Both the position numbers and the translations under genes were made by a program. A DNA stretch of 64,000 bases. It comes from Acidobacteriota bacterium. GTDB lineage: Bacteria; Acidobacteriota; Terriglobia; Terriglobales; Acidobacteriaceae. The stretch lies in assembly GCA_021816455.1 (NCBI GenBank), contig JAKAXU010000001.1:62001-126000 (forward strand). Reading direction: 5' to 3'. Shown here in pieces: positions 29,586-38,029 of the stretch (positions are counted from its first letter, which is position 1; each line of letters starts with the position of its first letter). A model generated the notes under the pieces. That model had not been told where the DNA came from. It worked only from the letters and a program-made list of their open reading frames with translations, and did not search any database.

Positions 29586-32327
29586 ATGAATCGAACGCAA
29601 ACCAAGAAACTTGCAGCAGGGATACTTTTTATCGGCGTTTATTGCGCCTCCTATGCCGCACAGACGACGGGATCAACCGGCTCGATCATCGGCGTTGTGG
29701 AGGACACGACGGGAGCGATTGTTGTTGGCGCGCAGGTCCGGGTGGAAGACCCGGCTACGGGCGTTTCACGCACATCCGCCACGAACAGCAACGGGGCCTT
29801 CAGCTTTCCGAACCTCCCCTTCAATCCCTATCACCTCTCTGTCTCCGCGCCAGGATTTGACCCTCATACGCAGGACGTGAATGTTCGCTCCGGGGTCGCT
29901 GTACAGGTGACCGTGCAACTGAAGATTGGCGCATCCGCAACAACTGTGCAAGTGACGGCAGACGACCTGCTGGAAACCGACTCCAGCTTTCACACCGACG
30001 TGGATCGCAAGACGATCAACGAGCTTCCGCTGGAGAGCCAGTCCTCGTCGCTCAGTTCGCTCATCACGCTGAGTTCTCCCGGAGTGACTGCCGATTCCAA
30101 TGGTTTGTTTCACGGACTTGGCGATCATGCCTCCAATACCTTTTCGATCGACGGACAGCCCATCACCGATCAACAGAGCAAGGTCTTTTCCAATCAGCTT
30201 CCCACGAACTCCGTGCAGTCCATGGAGGTGATTGACGGCGCTCCACCTGCCGAGTATGGTGGCAAAACTGCGCTGGTGATCCAGGTAACGACGCGCTCCG
30301 GGCAGGGCGTGACGACACCGACCGGAAGCGTGACCAACTCGTATGGAAGTTTTGGATCCGCGACCGGAGGAATCGATCTGAGCTATGGCGGCGAAAACTG
30401 GGGAAACTTCGTCGAGATCGACGGACTGAATTCCGGCCGTTTTCTGGATCAGCCGGAGTTTCGCGTCTTCCACGACAAGGGCAATGAGGAGAATTTCTTC
30501 GATCGCGTGGATCGCACCATCGACCCGGCGGACAATGTTCATCTGAACCTCAACTACAGCCGGTCGTGGTTCCAGACGCCAAACTCCTATGACAGCACAA
30601 ACGTTACCAACGTCATCGCGGATGGTGGAACATTCGCACCCGTGTTTGGCGCAGTGGGCAACGCCGATCAGCGTTCGCAGATCAACACCTTCGACATTGC
30701 TCCCAGCTATACACGCGTCCTGAACAACTTCACGGTTTTCAATATCGGTCCGTATGTGCGGCGCGACGCGTATGACTACTACCCAAGCAACAATCCGCTT
30801 GCTGACAAGGGTGCACCGAACCTGCAGACCTCCTCGATCGGTCAATCGCGCTCGCTGACCAATGCAGGAGTTCATGCAGACCTGACTTATACGCGCGGAA
30901 TCCAGCTGATCAAGATCGGCGGCAATTATGCGCAGACCTTCCTGAATGAAAAGGACACGCTGGGAGTTGTAAATGCGCTTTACAACGCGCCGTGCGTGGA
31001 TGCCGCCGGTAATCCGGTGGCAGGCTACGACAGCCCAACCCAGTGCGGAAACAATTTTCCCAACCCGAATTATCTTTCGGTGCTCGGGCCTTACGACCTG
31101 ACGCGTGGAGGGGGACTCTACACCTTCAACGGCCACACCGACGTGAAAGAGATCGGCGTTTACATCGAGGATCAAATCACCACCGGGAACTGGCTGTTCA
31201 ACCTCGGTCTTCGCGGCGATGTCTACAACGGGTTGACCGACGCCAGCCAGGCTGAGCCTCGCATCGGACTGGCGTACAAGATCAACCGAACCAGTACTGT
31301 GCTGCGTGTCTCCTATGCACGCACGCTGGAGTCACCGTTCAACGAGAATCTGGTGCTGTCGAGCGAAGGCTGTTTGAATCCGGTTTTGTCTCCGCTGCTG
31401 CTGTGCACGCCGGGCGTGAGCGGAACTCTGCAACCCGGTTTCAAGAATGAGTTCCATGCCGGACTTCAGCAGGCCTTCGGCAGAAACTTCGTGCTGAGCG
31501 GTGAGTATATCTGGAAATATACGCACAATGCGTTTGACTTCAGCGTGCTGGGCAATACTCCGATCACCTTTCCCATCGACTGGAAGAGCGCGAAGGTTCC
31601 TGGCTTCGCGCTGCGCGCATCGGTCCCTGACTTTCACCATCTGACCGCCTTTGTTGTCATGTCTTCCGTCGCTGCACGCTTCTTTCCACCGCAGGTAGCC
31701 GGCGCAGGTGCAACCGTCGGTCAAACAGGATTGCCATTCCGCATCGATCATGACGAGAAGTACAACGAGACGACGCATCTGCAATATCAGATTCCCGGCG
31801 AGTGGCACCGGTGGATGGGGCCGTGGGTCGGCTTCAACTGGCGCTTTGACAGTGGATTGGTAGCGGGCGCAGTGCCCTGCTACAACCCGTTGTCCAACGA
31901 TCCAAACAGTGCCTGCGCAACAACCTCGACAACACTGGACGGCCTGCCTGCGGTGATCCTCAGCGGACTCACCGCCGACGAACAGGCCGAAGCCGGATTG
32001 ACCTGCAATGGACAGCGCGCAACACCCGTGAGTCCTCTGCCTGCGGTGTGTCTGGCCTCTCAGCTCACTTCCAGCCTCGTGCACATCCCCGCACCTGGCA
32101 CCGGAGACAACGACAAGAATCCGCCGCGCGTTGCTCCACGCAGTCTTTTTGACGCTTCCATCGGCCAGGATAATCTCTTCCGCGGACAACGATACAAGTG
32201 GAGTCTGAAGCTGACTGCTGTGAACCTGACCAACAAATACGCACTCTACAACTTCCTTTCCACCTTCAGCGGCACGCACTTTGTGACACCGCGCGCGATG
32301 ACGGCGGAGCTTGGATTTCACTTCTGA
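29586..32327 (+). CDS. TonB-dependent receptor with carboxypeptidase-regulatory-like domain
   Basis: Outer-membrane transporter of 913 aa. After a signal peptide (residues about 8-25) comes a carboxypeptidase-regulatory-like beta-sandwich (about 30-115; GSIIGVVEDTTGAIVVGAQVRV and YHLSVSAPGF), then a plug domain (about 125-240; IDGQPITDQQ and MEVIDGAPPAEYGGKTALVI) and a barrel ending in MTAELGFHF with terminal Phe. This Oar-like arrangement is very abundant in Acidobacteria. No canonical TonB box is obvious. The substrate is unknown; the neighbouring small CPIC protein could hint at a metal or metal chelate. Confidence 0.85.
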   Translation: MNRTQTKKLAAGILFIGVYCASYAAQTTGSTGSIIGVVEDTTGAIVVGAQVRVEDPATGVSRTSATNSNGAFSFPNLPFNPYHLSVSAPGFDPHTQDVNVRSGVAVQVTVQLKIGASATTVQVTADDLLETDSSFHTDVDRKTINELPLESQSSSLSSLITLSSPGVTADSNGLFHGLGDHASNTFSIDGQPITDQQSKVFSNQLPTNSVQSMEVIDGAPPAEYGGKTALVIQVTTRSGQGVTTPTGSVTNSYGSFGSATGGIDLSYGGENWGNFVEIDGLNSGRFLDQPEFRVFHDKGNEENFFDRVDRTIDPADNVHLNLNYSRSWFQTPNSYDSTNVTNVIADGGTFAPVFGAVGNADQRSQINTFDIAPSYTRVLNNFTVFNIGPYVRRDAYDYYPSNNPLADKGAPNLQTSSIGQSRSLTNAGVHADLTYTRGIQLIKIGGNYAQTFLNEKDTLGVVNALYNAPCVDAAGNPVAGYDSPTQCGNNFPNPNYLSVLGPYDLTRGGGLYTFNGHTDVKEIGVYIEDQITTGNWLFNLGLRGDVYNGLTDASQAEPRIGLAYKINRTSTVLRVSYARTLESPFNENLVLSSEGCLNPVLSPLLLCTPGVSGTLQPGFKNEFHAGLQQAFGRNFVLSGEYIWKYTHNAFDFSVLGNTPITFPIDWKSAKVPGFALRASVPDFHHLTAFVVMSSVAARFFPPQVAGAGATVGQTGLPFRIDHDEKYNETTHLQYQIPGEWHRWMGPWVGFNWRFDSGLVAGAVPCYNPLSNDPNSACATTSTTLDGLPAVILSGLTADEQAEAGLTCNGQRATPVSPLPAVCLASQLTSSLVHIPAPGTGDNDKNPPRVAPRSLFDASIGQDNLFRGQRYKWSLKLTAVNLTNKYALYNFLSTFSGTHFVTPRAMTAELGFHF

Positions 32328-32597
32328 GTGCGTGCGAGAAACTTCGACAAATCAGGAAAAAACTGTAGACTTGATCGTGAAAACAAGCTGAGAAAGTGAC
32401 GAAAAGTTCACGCAGTTTTTCTCGATAACTCTCTTCCTCACGGTTACTTCGCATCAGCTTGCTTCGTCTATTTAGCATGAGTGCGGATGCTCGGCGCTGT
32501 GAAGTGCCGCGCTGTTTTGCATCCGGACGCCGCATAAATTCTAAATTCAACAGCGCGCATTCCAGCCAGCAGGCGTGCGGAGAAGAGAGAGGAATGG
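32328..32597. other. AT-richer intergenic region before the PEP mutase gene
   Basis: 270 bp without a supported gene. It is clearly more AT-rich than its neighbours (for example around 32340-32450 and 32535-32550) and probably holds the promoter of the following gene; GAGAGG stands just upstream of its start. I identify no specific element. Confidence 0.4.
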
Positions 32598-33479
32598 ATG
32601 ATAACAAGTGCCGAACGACTGCGCAGAACTCTCCAACAGAATGAATTGATAATTGCTCCGGGAGCCTTCGACTGCCTGTCGGCGAAAGCCGTCGAGATTG
32701 CGGGATTTCCCGCGCTCTACATGACCGGCATGGGAACCTCGGCCAGTCGGCTTGGTCTGCCCGATTACGGTCTGGCGACGATGACTGAGATGGTGAGCAA
32801 TGCGCATGCAATCTCGGCCGCCGTGCAGGTGCCGGTCATCGCCGACGCGGACACAGGCTACGGAAATGAACTCAACATGACGCGCACGATCCACGAGTAT
32901 GAACGAAGCGGCGCGGCGGGCGTTCACATTGAGGATCAGGTTTTTCCAAAAAGGTGCGGCCATCTGGGCGGCAAACAGGTGATTCCCCGTCAGGAGTACA
33001 TTCGCAAGATTGCCGCGGCAGTAGAGGCGCGCAGAGATCCGGATTTCGTCATCATTGCGCGCACCGACGCCAATGCCGTCATTGGCTTCGAGGAGGCGAT
33101 TGCGCGCGCCAATGCCGCGCTGGATGTGGGCGCAGACCTGGCCCTCGTGGAAGCGCCGGAAGATATTGAACAGATGGCGGAGGTTCCGGAGCGTGTTCAC
33201 GGCCCCTGTGTGCTGAATGTTCTGATCGGAGGCAAAAGCCCGCTTGCGCCGCTCGCGCAGGTGGAGGAGATGGGCTATCGTATGGTGCTGCTCTCCGATG
33301 CAATGCTCGGCGCTGCGGTGCACGCGTATGACTCGATGATGGAGCGCGTCAAACGAACGACAGAGACCCTGCGCTTCGACCAACGATTCACCCCACAGGA
33401 ACTCTTCAAGCGGTTGGGCAGCGAACGATGGGATGCTCTGCGGCCGGAAGTAGAGGATGCGGAGACCGTGAGTCGGTAA
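32598..33479 (+). CDS. PEP mutase/isocitrate lyase superfamily C-C bond lyase
   Basis: Cytosolic enzyme of 293 aa, the size of 2-methylisocitrate lyase (PrpB) and related 2,3-dimethylmalate or oxaloacetate lyases. Mg ligands lie in DADTGYG (83-89) and the catalytic cysteine loop reads KRCGH (118-122), where PrpB has KRCGH or KKCGH, so lyase rather than phosphonate mutase activity is likely. No prpC or prpD is adjacent, so I do not assign the propionate pathway. ATG 32598 follows GAGAGGA. Confidence 0.82.
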   Translation: MITSAERLRRTLQQNELIIAPGAFDCLSAKAVEIAGFPALYMTGMGTSASRLGLPDYGLATMTEMVSNAHAISAAVQVPVIADADTGYGNELNMTRTIHEYERSGAAGVHIEDQVFPKRCGHLGGKQVIPRQEYIRKIAAAVEARRDPDFVIIARTDANAVIGFEEAIARANAALDVGADLALVEAPEDIEQMAEVPERVHGPCVLNVLIGGKSPLAPLAQVEEMGYRMVLLSDAMLGAAVHAYDSMMERVKRTTETLRFDQRFTPQELFKRLGSERWDALRPEVEDAETVSR

Positions 33480-33508
33480 GCTTCCCCGCTGCAATAGTCC
33501 GAAACGTC

Positions 33509-33543
33509 AAGACCCATCCAGCGCTATGTGGATGGGTCTTTCC
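33509..33543. terminator. Bidirectional terminator
   Basis: 11-bp perfect stem AAGACCCATCC (33509-33519) with GGATGGGTCTT (33530-33540) and a 10-nt loop, between the convergent PEP mutase-family gene (+) and secG (-). Confidence 0.85.
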
Positions 33544-33563
33544 AGTTACTGGAGCGAAGTTAT

Positions 33564-33869
33564 CTACTTGCCACTTTGCGCCGGTGCGGAGGTCTTGATT
33601 CCGGAGAGCACGGAGTTGGCCGAGTTCGTGTTACGCAGGTAAAGAATCGTCAACGAGAGCGAAGTGATCATAAAGATGGCCGCGGCCCAGCTGGTCAGGC
33701 GCGTCATCAGATTCGCAGCTGCGCGCGGACCGAAAGCTGTCTGCGAGCCCTGACCACCAAAGGTGCCGGCGAGATCGGCGCTTTTGCCCTGTTGAATGAG
33801 CACAACTCCGATCAGAAAGAAACAGACGATCACGTGGACGACAATGACGGCATAAAGCAGAAAATGCAT
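33564..33869 (-). CDS. secG: Preprotein translocase subunit SecG
   Basis: Small membrane subunit of the SecYEG channel, 101 aa. Two transmembrane helices (about 3-22 and 50-72) flank the family-typical GVVLIQQGKSADLAGTFGG loop, here with GSQTAFGPR. ATG 33869 is the first Met before the first helix. It is followed, in the opposite orientation, by a terminator, and lies immediately downstream of a tRNA-Leu gene on the same strand, so the two may be co-transcribed. Confidence 0.93.
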   Translation of the reverse strand: MHFLLYAVIVVHVIVCFFLIGVVLIQQGKSADLAGTFGGQGSQTAFGPRAAANLMTRLTSWAAAIFMITSLSLTILYLRNTNSANSVLSGIKTSAPAQSGK

Positions 33870-33924
33870 AGATGGAAAGCTTTCTGAAGCCTCGCACGCA
33901 AGTGAAAATGCGCGCTGAGAGATT

Positions 33925-34009
33925 TGGTGCGGAAGGGGGGACTTGAACCCCCACGCCTTTCGGCGCAAGCACCTCAAGCTTGTGCGTCTGCCAATTTCGC
34001 CACTTCCGC
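33925..34009 (-). tRNA. tRNA-Leu (GAG), CCA encoded
   Basis: 85-nt cloverleaf on the minus strand. The 7-bp acceptor GCGGAAG pairs with CTTCCGC; the D-arm begins TGGCGAAATTGGCAGACGC; the anticodon stem CAAGC/GCTTG encloses loop TTGAGGT, giving anticodon GAG; a long class II variable arm (CGCCGAAAGGCG) and T-arm GGGGGTTCAAGTCCCCC follow. Discriminator A at 33928 and genome-encoded CCA at 33927-33925. The class II variable arm and the motifs fit leucine. Confidence 0.95.
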
Positions 34010-34068
34010 AGTGATGCAACAGATTGAGTATAGCAAAAAGCGCGTCCGGAATGCGCTTCCGGGAACGA

Positions 34069-35880
34069 TCATGCCTGAGGAGTGGCAGGCGTACCCAGAG
34101 CTTCCAGAATCTGCTGATAGAGGCGATTCCGAGCCTCGTAGCGCGTTGAGGCGCGCGTCACGTAATGGACTCGCAAACTGATGCCACCGTCTGACGGGCG
34201 CAGATGGATTTCCGCGGCGGCTTTGGCATGCTCCTGGGCCAGCGGACCAAAAGTATGACGCCATTCCTTCTCTGCCAGTTGCGCATCCGCGTCGGTTGCC
34301 TCGCGTACCACCTGATGAATGCGCTCGGCCAGCTCCCAGGTGGAGGCGGATCTGGGCAGGCTGACCGAAAGCTCGTCCCACATCCACTGGTTCGCCGTCG
34401 AGAAACTGTAGTACTGCCCGGTAATGGCGTAGCTGTTCAGCATCGTCACCCGACGTCCCGTCGGATGTGTACTGTCCGGCGAATTTCCCGTCTCCAGCAG
34501 AGTTGTGCGGAAGAGACGAATCTCGATCACCTCGCCTGTCGCGCCGTCGATCTGCACGTGATCCCCGATGCGGATTCCGCCTTTGCCAATGAGCACGAAC
34601 CAGCCCAGAAATGCCAGCAGAAAGTCCTGTAAAGCAACCGTGATGCCAGCCGTGGCAAGGCCAAGGATGGTGGTCAGATGGTCGGGAACACCGAAGATGA
34701 CCAGCAGCATGAGCACGATGCCGACAAGCTGAATGGCAACCTCGGAGATGGCACGCAGCGTATGCAGACGGCGCTGATCCATCTTCGAAAGGTTGGTCCA
34801 GTGGCGAACTGCGGTATCTGCAATCAGCATGAAAATGAGAATCATCGCCAGCCACAGCGAAGACTCCGCAATCAGGTGCAGAAGAATTCCGTGTTGAAGC
34901 TCTACCTGATCGCCCCACTCGCGATAGGTCTCCGCAAGTCGCTTCTCGGTCTGGATGCGATCGTCCAGAATCCCCAGCAGTTCGCGAACTGCCGCCCTCT
35001 GGCGCAGGGAAGCCAGGGCATCCGTCGCGTCACTGGAAGACGCGTTCAGACTGTGTGTATCCGCTTTCCTGTCCTTCTCCTGACTCTCCGCCTGCAACCG
35101 GGCGTACTCGGCTGACAGCGTGGCCGCATCCTGCAATGCGCGTGACCTGGCCAGTTGTATGGCCTTCTGCCGACTGCTCTGCGCGAACCACGTCTCCACG
35201 CGGCTGGCAAGCGTGTGATGGAGCCGCACCGCGATCGAAGCCGGATCGAACGGTTGCTGCGCCTGTTTGTCATAGTCCTTCAATGTGGCTTCGCGAGCCT
35301 TCAGCTGGCGCTCAATTTCGGCTCGTGGATCGCCCGAGGCCCGGGCAAGAGCTGTCTCCGTTTCGTGCAGAATATCCGTATCCAGTCCAAGTTGAGCCTT
35401 CCACACATCCAGCGCGTCCGAAATCTTCGCCGCACCTGAGTTGCCACCGGGATGGCTCAACTGATCGACTCGTGCCTGATCCTGAGCAACCACCTTCTGA
35501 AGCTGTGTGACTTTCTGGGCCATTAGCAGCGCCGGACCGGACAGTTGCCGCTGTTCCATATCTGCTTTGCGAAGCGCGAAATTGAAGGCCTGGTCGACTT
35601 CATGATCGGCCAGGCGTTCCGCGGCGCGGACATAGCGCTCCTCTTCCGCCGTCACGGCCAGCGGCGCCAGCGCCTGCACCGTCAGCCATGGCGTCTGGTC
35701 CACCAGAGTCTGATTGCGAGCCTTCCCTTCAGTACCGTTCGCCGAGTTATTCAGAAACGGCAGATGCGTCATCGCAGCGCGCGTCGTCCAGAGCACAAAG
35801 GCACACAAGGCGACGATGGCAAGCAGGATTGCAAGCGATCCGATGCGCGCTTTGGACAACGACGAGCGAAAATTCAGCAT
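34069..35880 (-). CDS. MscS-family mechanosensitive channel with long periplasmic coiled-coil region
   Basis: 603 aa. One N-terminal membrane helix (about 14-31) is followed by about 300 mostly helical residues (40-335), rich in Ala/Gln/Arg with coiled-coil character, then three helices (about 338-356, 375-398 and 405-432). The pore helix region ILGLATAGITVALQDFLLAFLGWFVL and the beta-domain start GIRIGDHVQIDGATGEV identify the MscS fold. ATG 35880 has GGGAG upstream. The extended periplasmic region recalls MscK/YbdG-like members. Expected role: turgor release or small-solute efflux. Confidence 0.85.
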   Translation of the reverse strand: MLNFRSSLSKARIGSLAILLAIVALCAFVLWTTRAAMTHLPFLNNSANGTEGKARNQTLVDQTPWLTVQALAPLAVTAEEERYVRAAERLADHEVDQAFNFALRKADMEQRQLSGPALLMAQKVTQLQKVVAQDQARVDQLSHPGGNSGAAKISDALDVWKAQLGLDTDILHETETALARASGDPRAEIERQLKAREATLKDYDKQAQQPFDPASIAVRLHHTLASRVETWFAQSSRQKAIQLARSRALQDAATLSAEYARLQAESQEKDRKADTHSLNASSSDATDALASLRQRAAVRELLGILDDRIQTEKRLAETYREWGDQVELQHGILLHLIAESSLWLAMILIFMLIADTAVRHWTNLSKMDQRRLHTLRAISEVAIQLVGIVLMLLVIFGVPDHLTTILGLATAGITVALQDFLLAFLGWFVLIGKGGIRIGDHVQIDGATGEVIEIRLFRTTLLETGNSPDSTHPTGRRVTMLNSYAITGQYYSFSTANQWMWDELSVSLPRSASTWELAERIHQVVREATDADAQLAEKEWRHTFGPLAQEHAKAAAEIHLRPSDGGISLRVHYVTRASTRYEARNRLYQQILEALGTPATPQA

Positions 35881-35890
35881 GAAGTTCTCC

Positions 35891-37105
35891 CTATTGGATA
35901 CGCTCGAAGCGGAATCCGGCCTCTGCCAGTGCGTGGCGGATGGCCGTAATATGCGTGGCACCTCGCGTTTCGAGAGTAACATCGATCACTGTTTCGGCGA
36001 GGCTGACGCCGTAATAGGCGCGATTGTGAATCGTCTCCACGATGTTGGCCCGCTCGCGCGCGAGAATCTCCGTCAGTTGCAGCAACGCGCCCGGACGGTC
36101 GAGCAGATAGACTCGAATCCGCAGAAGACGGCCGTCTTTCACCAGACCGCGCTCGATAATGCGCGCCAGCAGTGTCACGTCGATGTTGCCCCCGCAGACA
36201 AGCACAGCCGTTCGCTGTCTTCGCAGCGATGTCTTGGCCTGCAGGAGACTGGCCAGCGCCGCTGCGCCTGCTCCCTCGGCCAGCGTCTTTTCGTGCTCCA
36301 GCAGCATCAAAATCGCCGAGGCAATCTCCTCATCATCCACCGTAACGATCTCATCCACATAGCGCATCACCAGCGGAAGCGTGAGGTCGCCCACGCGCCG
36401 CACGGCGATGCCATCGGCAATAGTGGCCTGCGGTGCGATAGTGATCGGCGTACCCGCTTCGCGTGCGCGCAGCATCGACGGCAGTTTCTCCGGCTCCACT
36501 CCAACCACGCGGATGCGCGGATTCTTTTCCTTGAGCGCGCAGGCAATACCGCCAATCAACCCGCCTCCGCCGATGGGAACAACCACCGCTTCAAGATCGG
36601 AAACCTGTTCGAGCAACTCCAGTCCAATCGTTCCCTGCCCCGCAATCACCAGAGGATCGTCGAAAGGATGAATGAAGGTCAGGTCCAGTTCCTGGCATCG
36701 GCGCAGAGCTTCTTCGCAGGCTTCGTCGTAATTGGCGCCGTGCAGAATCACCTCCGCGCCGAAGGCGCGTGTTGAGACCACCTTCACCAGCGGAGTCGCC
36801 TGGGGCATCACAATCTGCGCACGAATCCCCAGCCGGGAGGCATGAAACGCAACTCCCTGCGCATGATTGCCAGCCGATGCCGCAATCACCCCGCGTCGAC
36901 GCTCCTGCTCGCTCAGCGTCAGCAGCTTGTTCAGCGCGCCGCGTTCCTTGAATGCCCCGGTGCGCTGGAGATTTTCCAGTTTCAGAAAAATCTCCAGCCC
37001 GGTACGCTCGGAAAGCTGATGCGAAAGCTGACAGGGCGAAAGATGAATCGCGTCGCCCAGACGGATGCGCGCAGCCTCGATTGTGCTCAGGGTTACCGAT
37101 TCCAA
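35891..37105 (-). CDS. ilvA: Threonine ammonia-lyase with ACT domain
   Basis: PLP enzyme converting threonine to 2-oxobutanoate, the first step toward isoleucine. The PLP lysine lies in GAFKERGA, the phosphate-binding loop in PIGGGGLIGG, and a single C-terminal ACT domain (about 325-404, RIRVYLLDRPGALLQLTEIL) binds regulatory amino acids; the short form with one ACT domain resembles YkoV/TdcB-ACT types. I place the start at TTG 37105 because a perfect AAAGGAG lies 7 nt upstream; the longer form from ATG 37135 begins inside the trailing edge of a hairpin and has no ribosome-binding site. The upstream leader contains a possible attenuator. Confidence 0.85.
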   Translation of the reverse strand: MESVTLSTIEAARIRLGDAIHLSPCQLSHQLSERTGLEIFLKLENLQRTGAFKERGALNKLLTLSEQERRRGVIAASAGNHAQGVAFHASRLGIRAQIVMPQATPLVKVVSTRAFGAEVILHGANYDEACEEALRRCQELDLTFIHPFDDPLVIAGQGTIGLELLEQVSDLEAVVVPIGGGGLIGGIACALKEKNPRIRVVGVEPEKLPSMLRAREAGTPITIAPQATIADGIAVRRVGDLTLPLVMRYVDEIVTVDDEEIASAILMLLEHEKTLAEGAGAAALASLLQAKTSLRRQRTAVLVCGGNIDVTLLARIIERGLVKDGRLLRIRVYLLDRPGALLQLTEILARERANIVETIHNRAYYGVSLAETVIDVTLETRGATHITAIRHALAEAGFRFERIQ

Positions 37106-37138
37106 AATATCCACTCCTTTATTTTGTATCCGCAAATA

Positions 37139-37325
37139 TCAAAAGCCACCTGCCGCTGCTGCGGGAGGTGGCTTGAAAGCTTCCAGAACTCACTGGTTTC
37201 GATCAGGCGTTGTTTCCCGCGCACAACATGTGGCCGCTAATTCGAATCGCGGCTCCCATCACATCGATGCGGGAGATAGAAAACATAGTGAATGCAGTAG
37301 AGCAGAGACCTGCCGCTCGCGTCAA
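37139..37325 (-). promoter_or_regulatory. Possible leader-peptide attenuator of ilvA
   Basis: On the minus strand: TTGACG (37325-37320), an 18-nt spacer, TCTACT (37301-37296), then an ATG at 37286 that opens a 27-codon frame ending TGA at 37203, with four Ile codons (positions 4, 7, 14 and 16). Twenty-eight nt later a 9-bp hairpin (37174-37166 with 37151-37143) ends in TTTT just before ilvA. TCCCGC in codons 5-6, GCGGGA in codons 23-24 and TCCCGC in the hairpin can pair alternatively. This is attenuator-like geometry; function is inferred only. Confidence 0.4.
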
Positions 37326-37357
37326 GATTCGCCTGCCGTTGGCAGCCCGCAAGACCA

Positions 37358-37363
37358 TAGAAT
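37358..37363 (+). promoter_or_regulatory. Candidate -10 box of the MBL-fold hydrolase gene (leaderless)
   Basis: TAGAAT 6 nt before ATG 37370, placing the predicted transcript start on the start codon; no Shine-Dalgarno sequence is present. Confidence 0.4.
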
Positions 37364-37369
37364 GAAGTC

Positions 37370-37996
37370 ATGGTGATTGAAACCTTCCCGGTAGGTCTGT
37401 TGCAGTGCAACTGCACCATCCTCGCTGATTCCGCGCGTGGCGAGGCCATCGTGATCGATCCCGGCGACGAAATTGAGCGCATCGTGCAGAGCCTCACCCG
37501 GCTGAACGTGACGCTGAAGCAGATCATCGTGACCCATGCGCACATCGACCACGTGGGTGGCGCGCTGAAACTGAAGCGGCTGACCGGCGCTCCAATCCTG
37601 ATGCACGACGCCGACCTGCCGCTGCTGCGCAGCATGGACGTGCAGGCGGGATGGCTGGGAGTCCAAACTCCGGAGACCGCTCCGCCCGATGAGGCGCTGC
37701 GCGAGTCGATGATCGTGGGTCTCACAGATTTTCCTGCCGCGGTGCTGCACACGCCCGGCCACACGCCGGGCAGCGTCTGCCTGCACTTTGCAGGTGAGCG
37801 GATACTCGTCGCAGGCGACACGCTCTTTGCCGGATCCATCGGCCGCACCGACCTTCCCGGCGGTGACGGGCACAGAATTCTGGAGTCTATTCACAGCAAG
37901 CTGCTGCACCTGCCGGAAGAGACGCGCGTGATTGCCGGGCACGGACCAGCCACCACCATCGGCAACGAAAAACTGCACAATCCCTTCCTGCGCTGA
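37370..37996 (+). CDS. MBL-fold metal-dependent hydrolase (glyoxalase II-like)
   Basis: 208-aa metallo-beta-lactamase fold enzyme. The zinc-binding THAHIDHVGG motif is intact, followed by the His of HTPGHTPGSVCL, Asp of AGDTLF and the terminal GHGPATTIGNE. The short YcbL/GloB-like size suggests a thioester hydrolase such as type II glyoxalase or a related enzyme; the substrate cannot be read from sequence. Divergent from ilvA; no ribosome-binding site precedes ATG 37370, which fits leaderless expression. Confidence 0.85.
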   Translation: MVIETFPVGLLQCNCTILADSARGEAIVIDPGDEIERIVQSLTRLNVTLKQIIVTHAHIDHVGGALKLKRLTGAPILMHDADLPLLRSMDVQAGWLGVQTPETAPPDEALRESMIVGLTDFPAAVLHTPGHTPGSVCLHFAGERILVAGDTLFAGSIGRTDLPGGDGHRILESIHSKLLHLPEETRVIAGHGPATTIGNEKLHNPFLR

Positions 37997-38029
37997 GCGT
38001 ACCTCTCACTTCCGCGCCGACCGCAGTGA

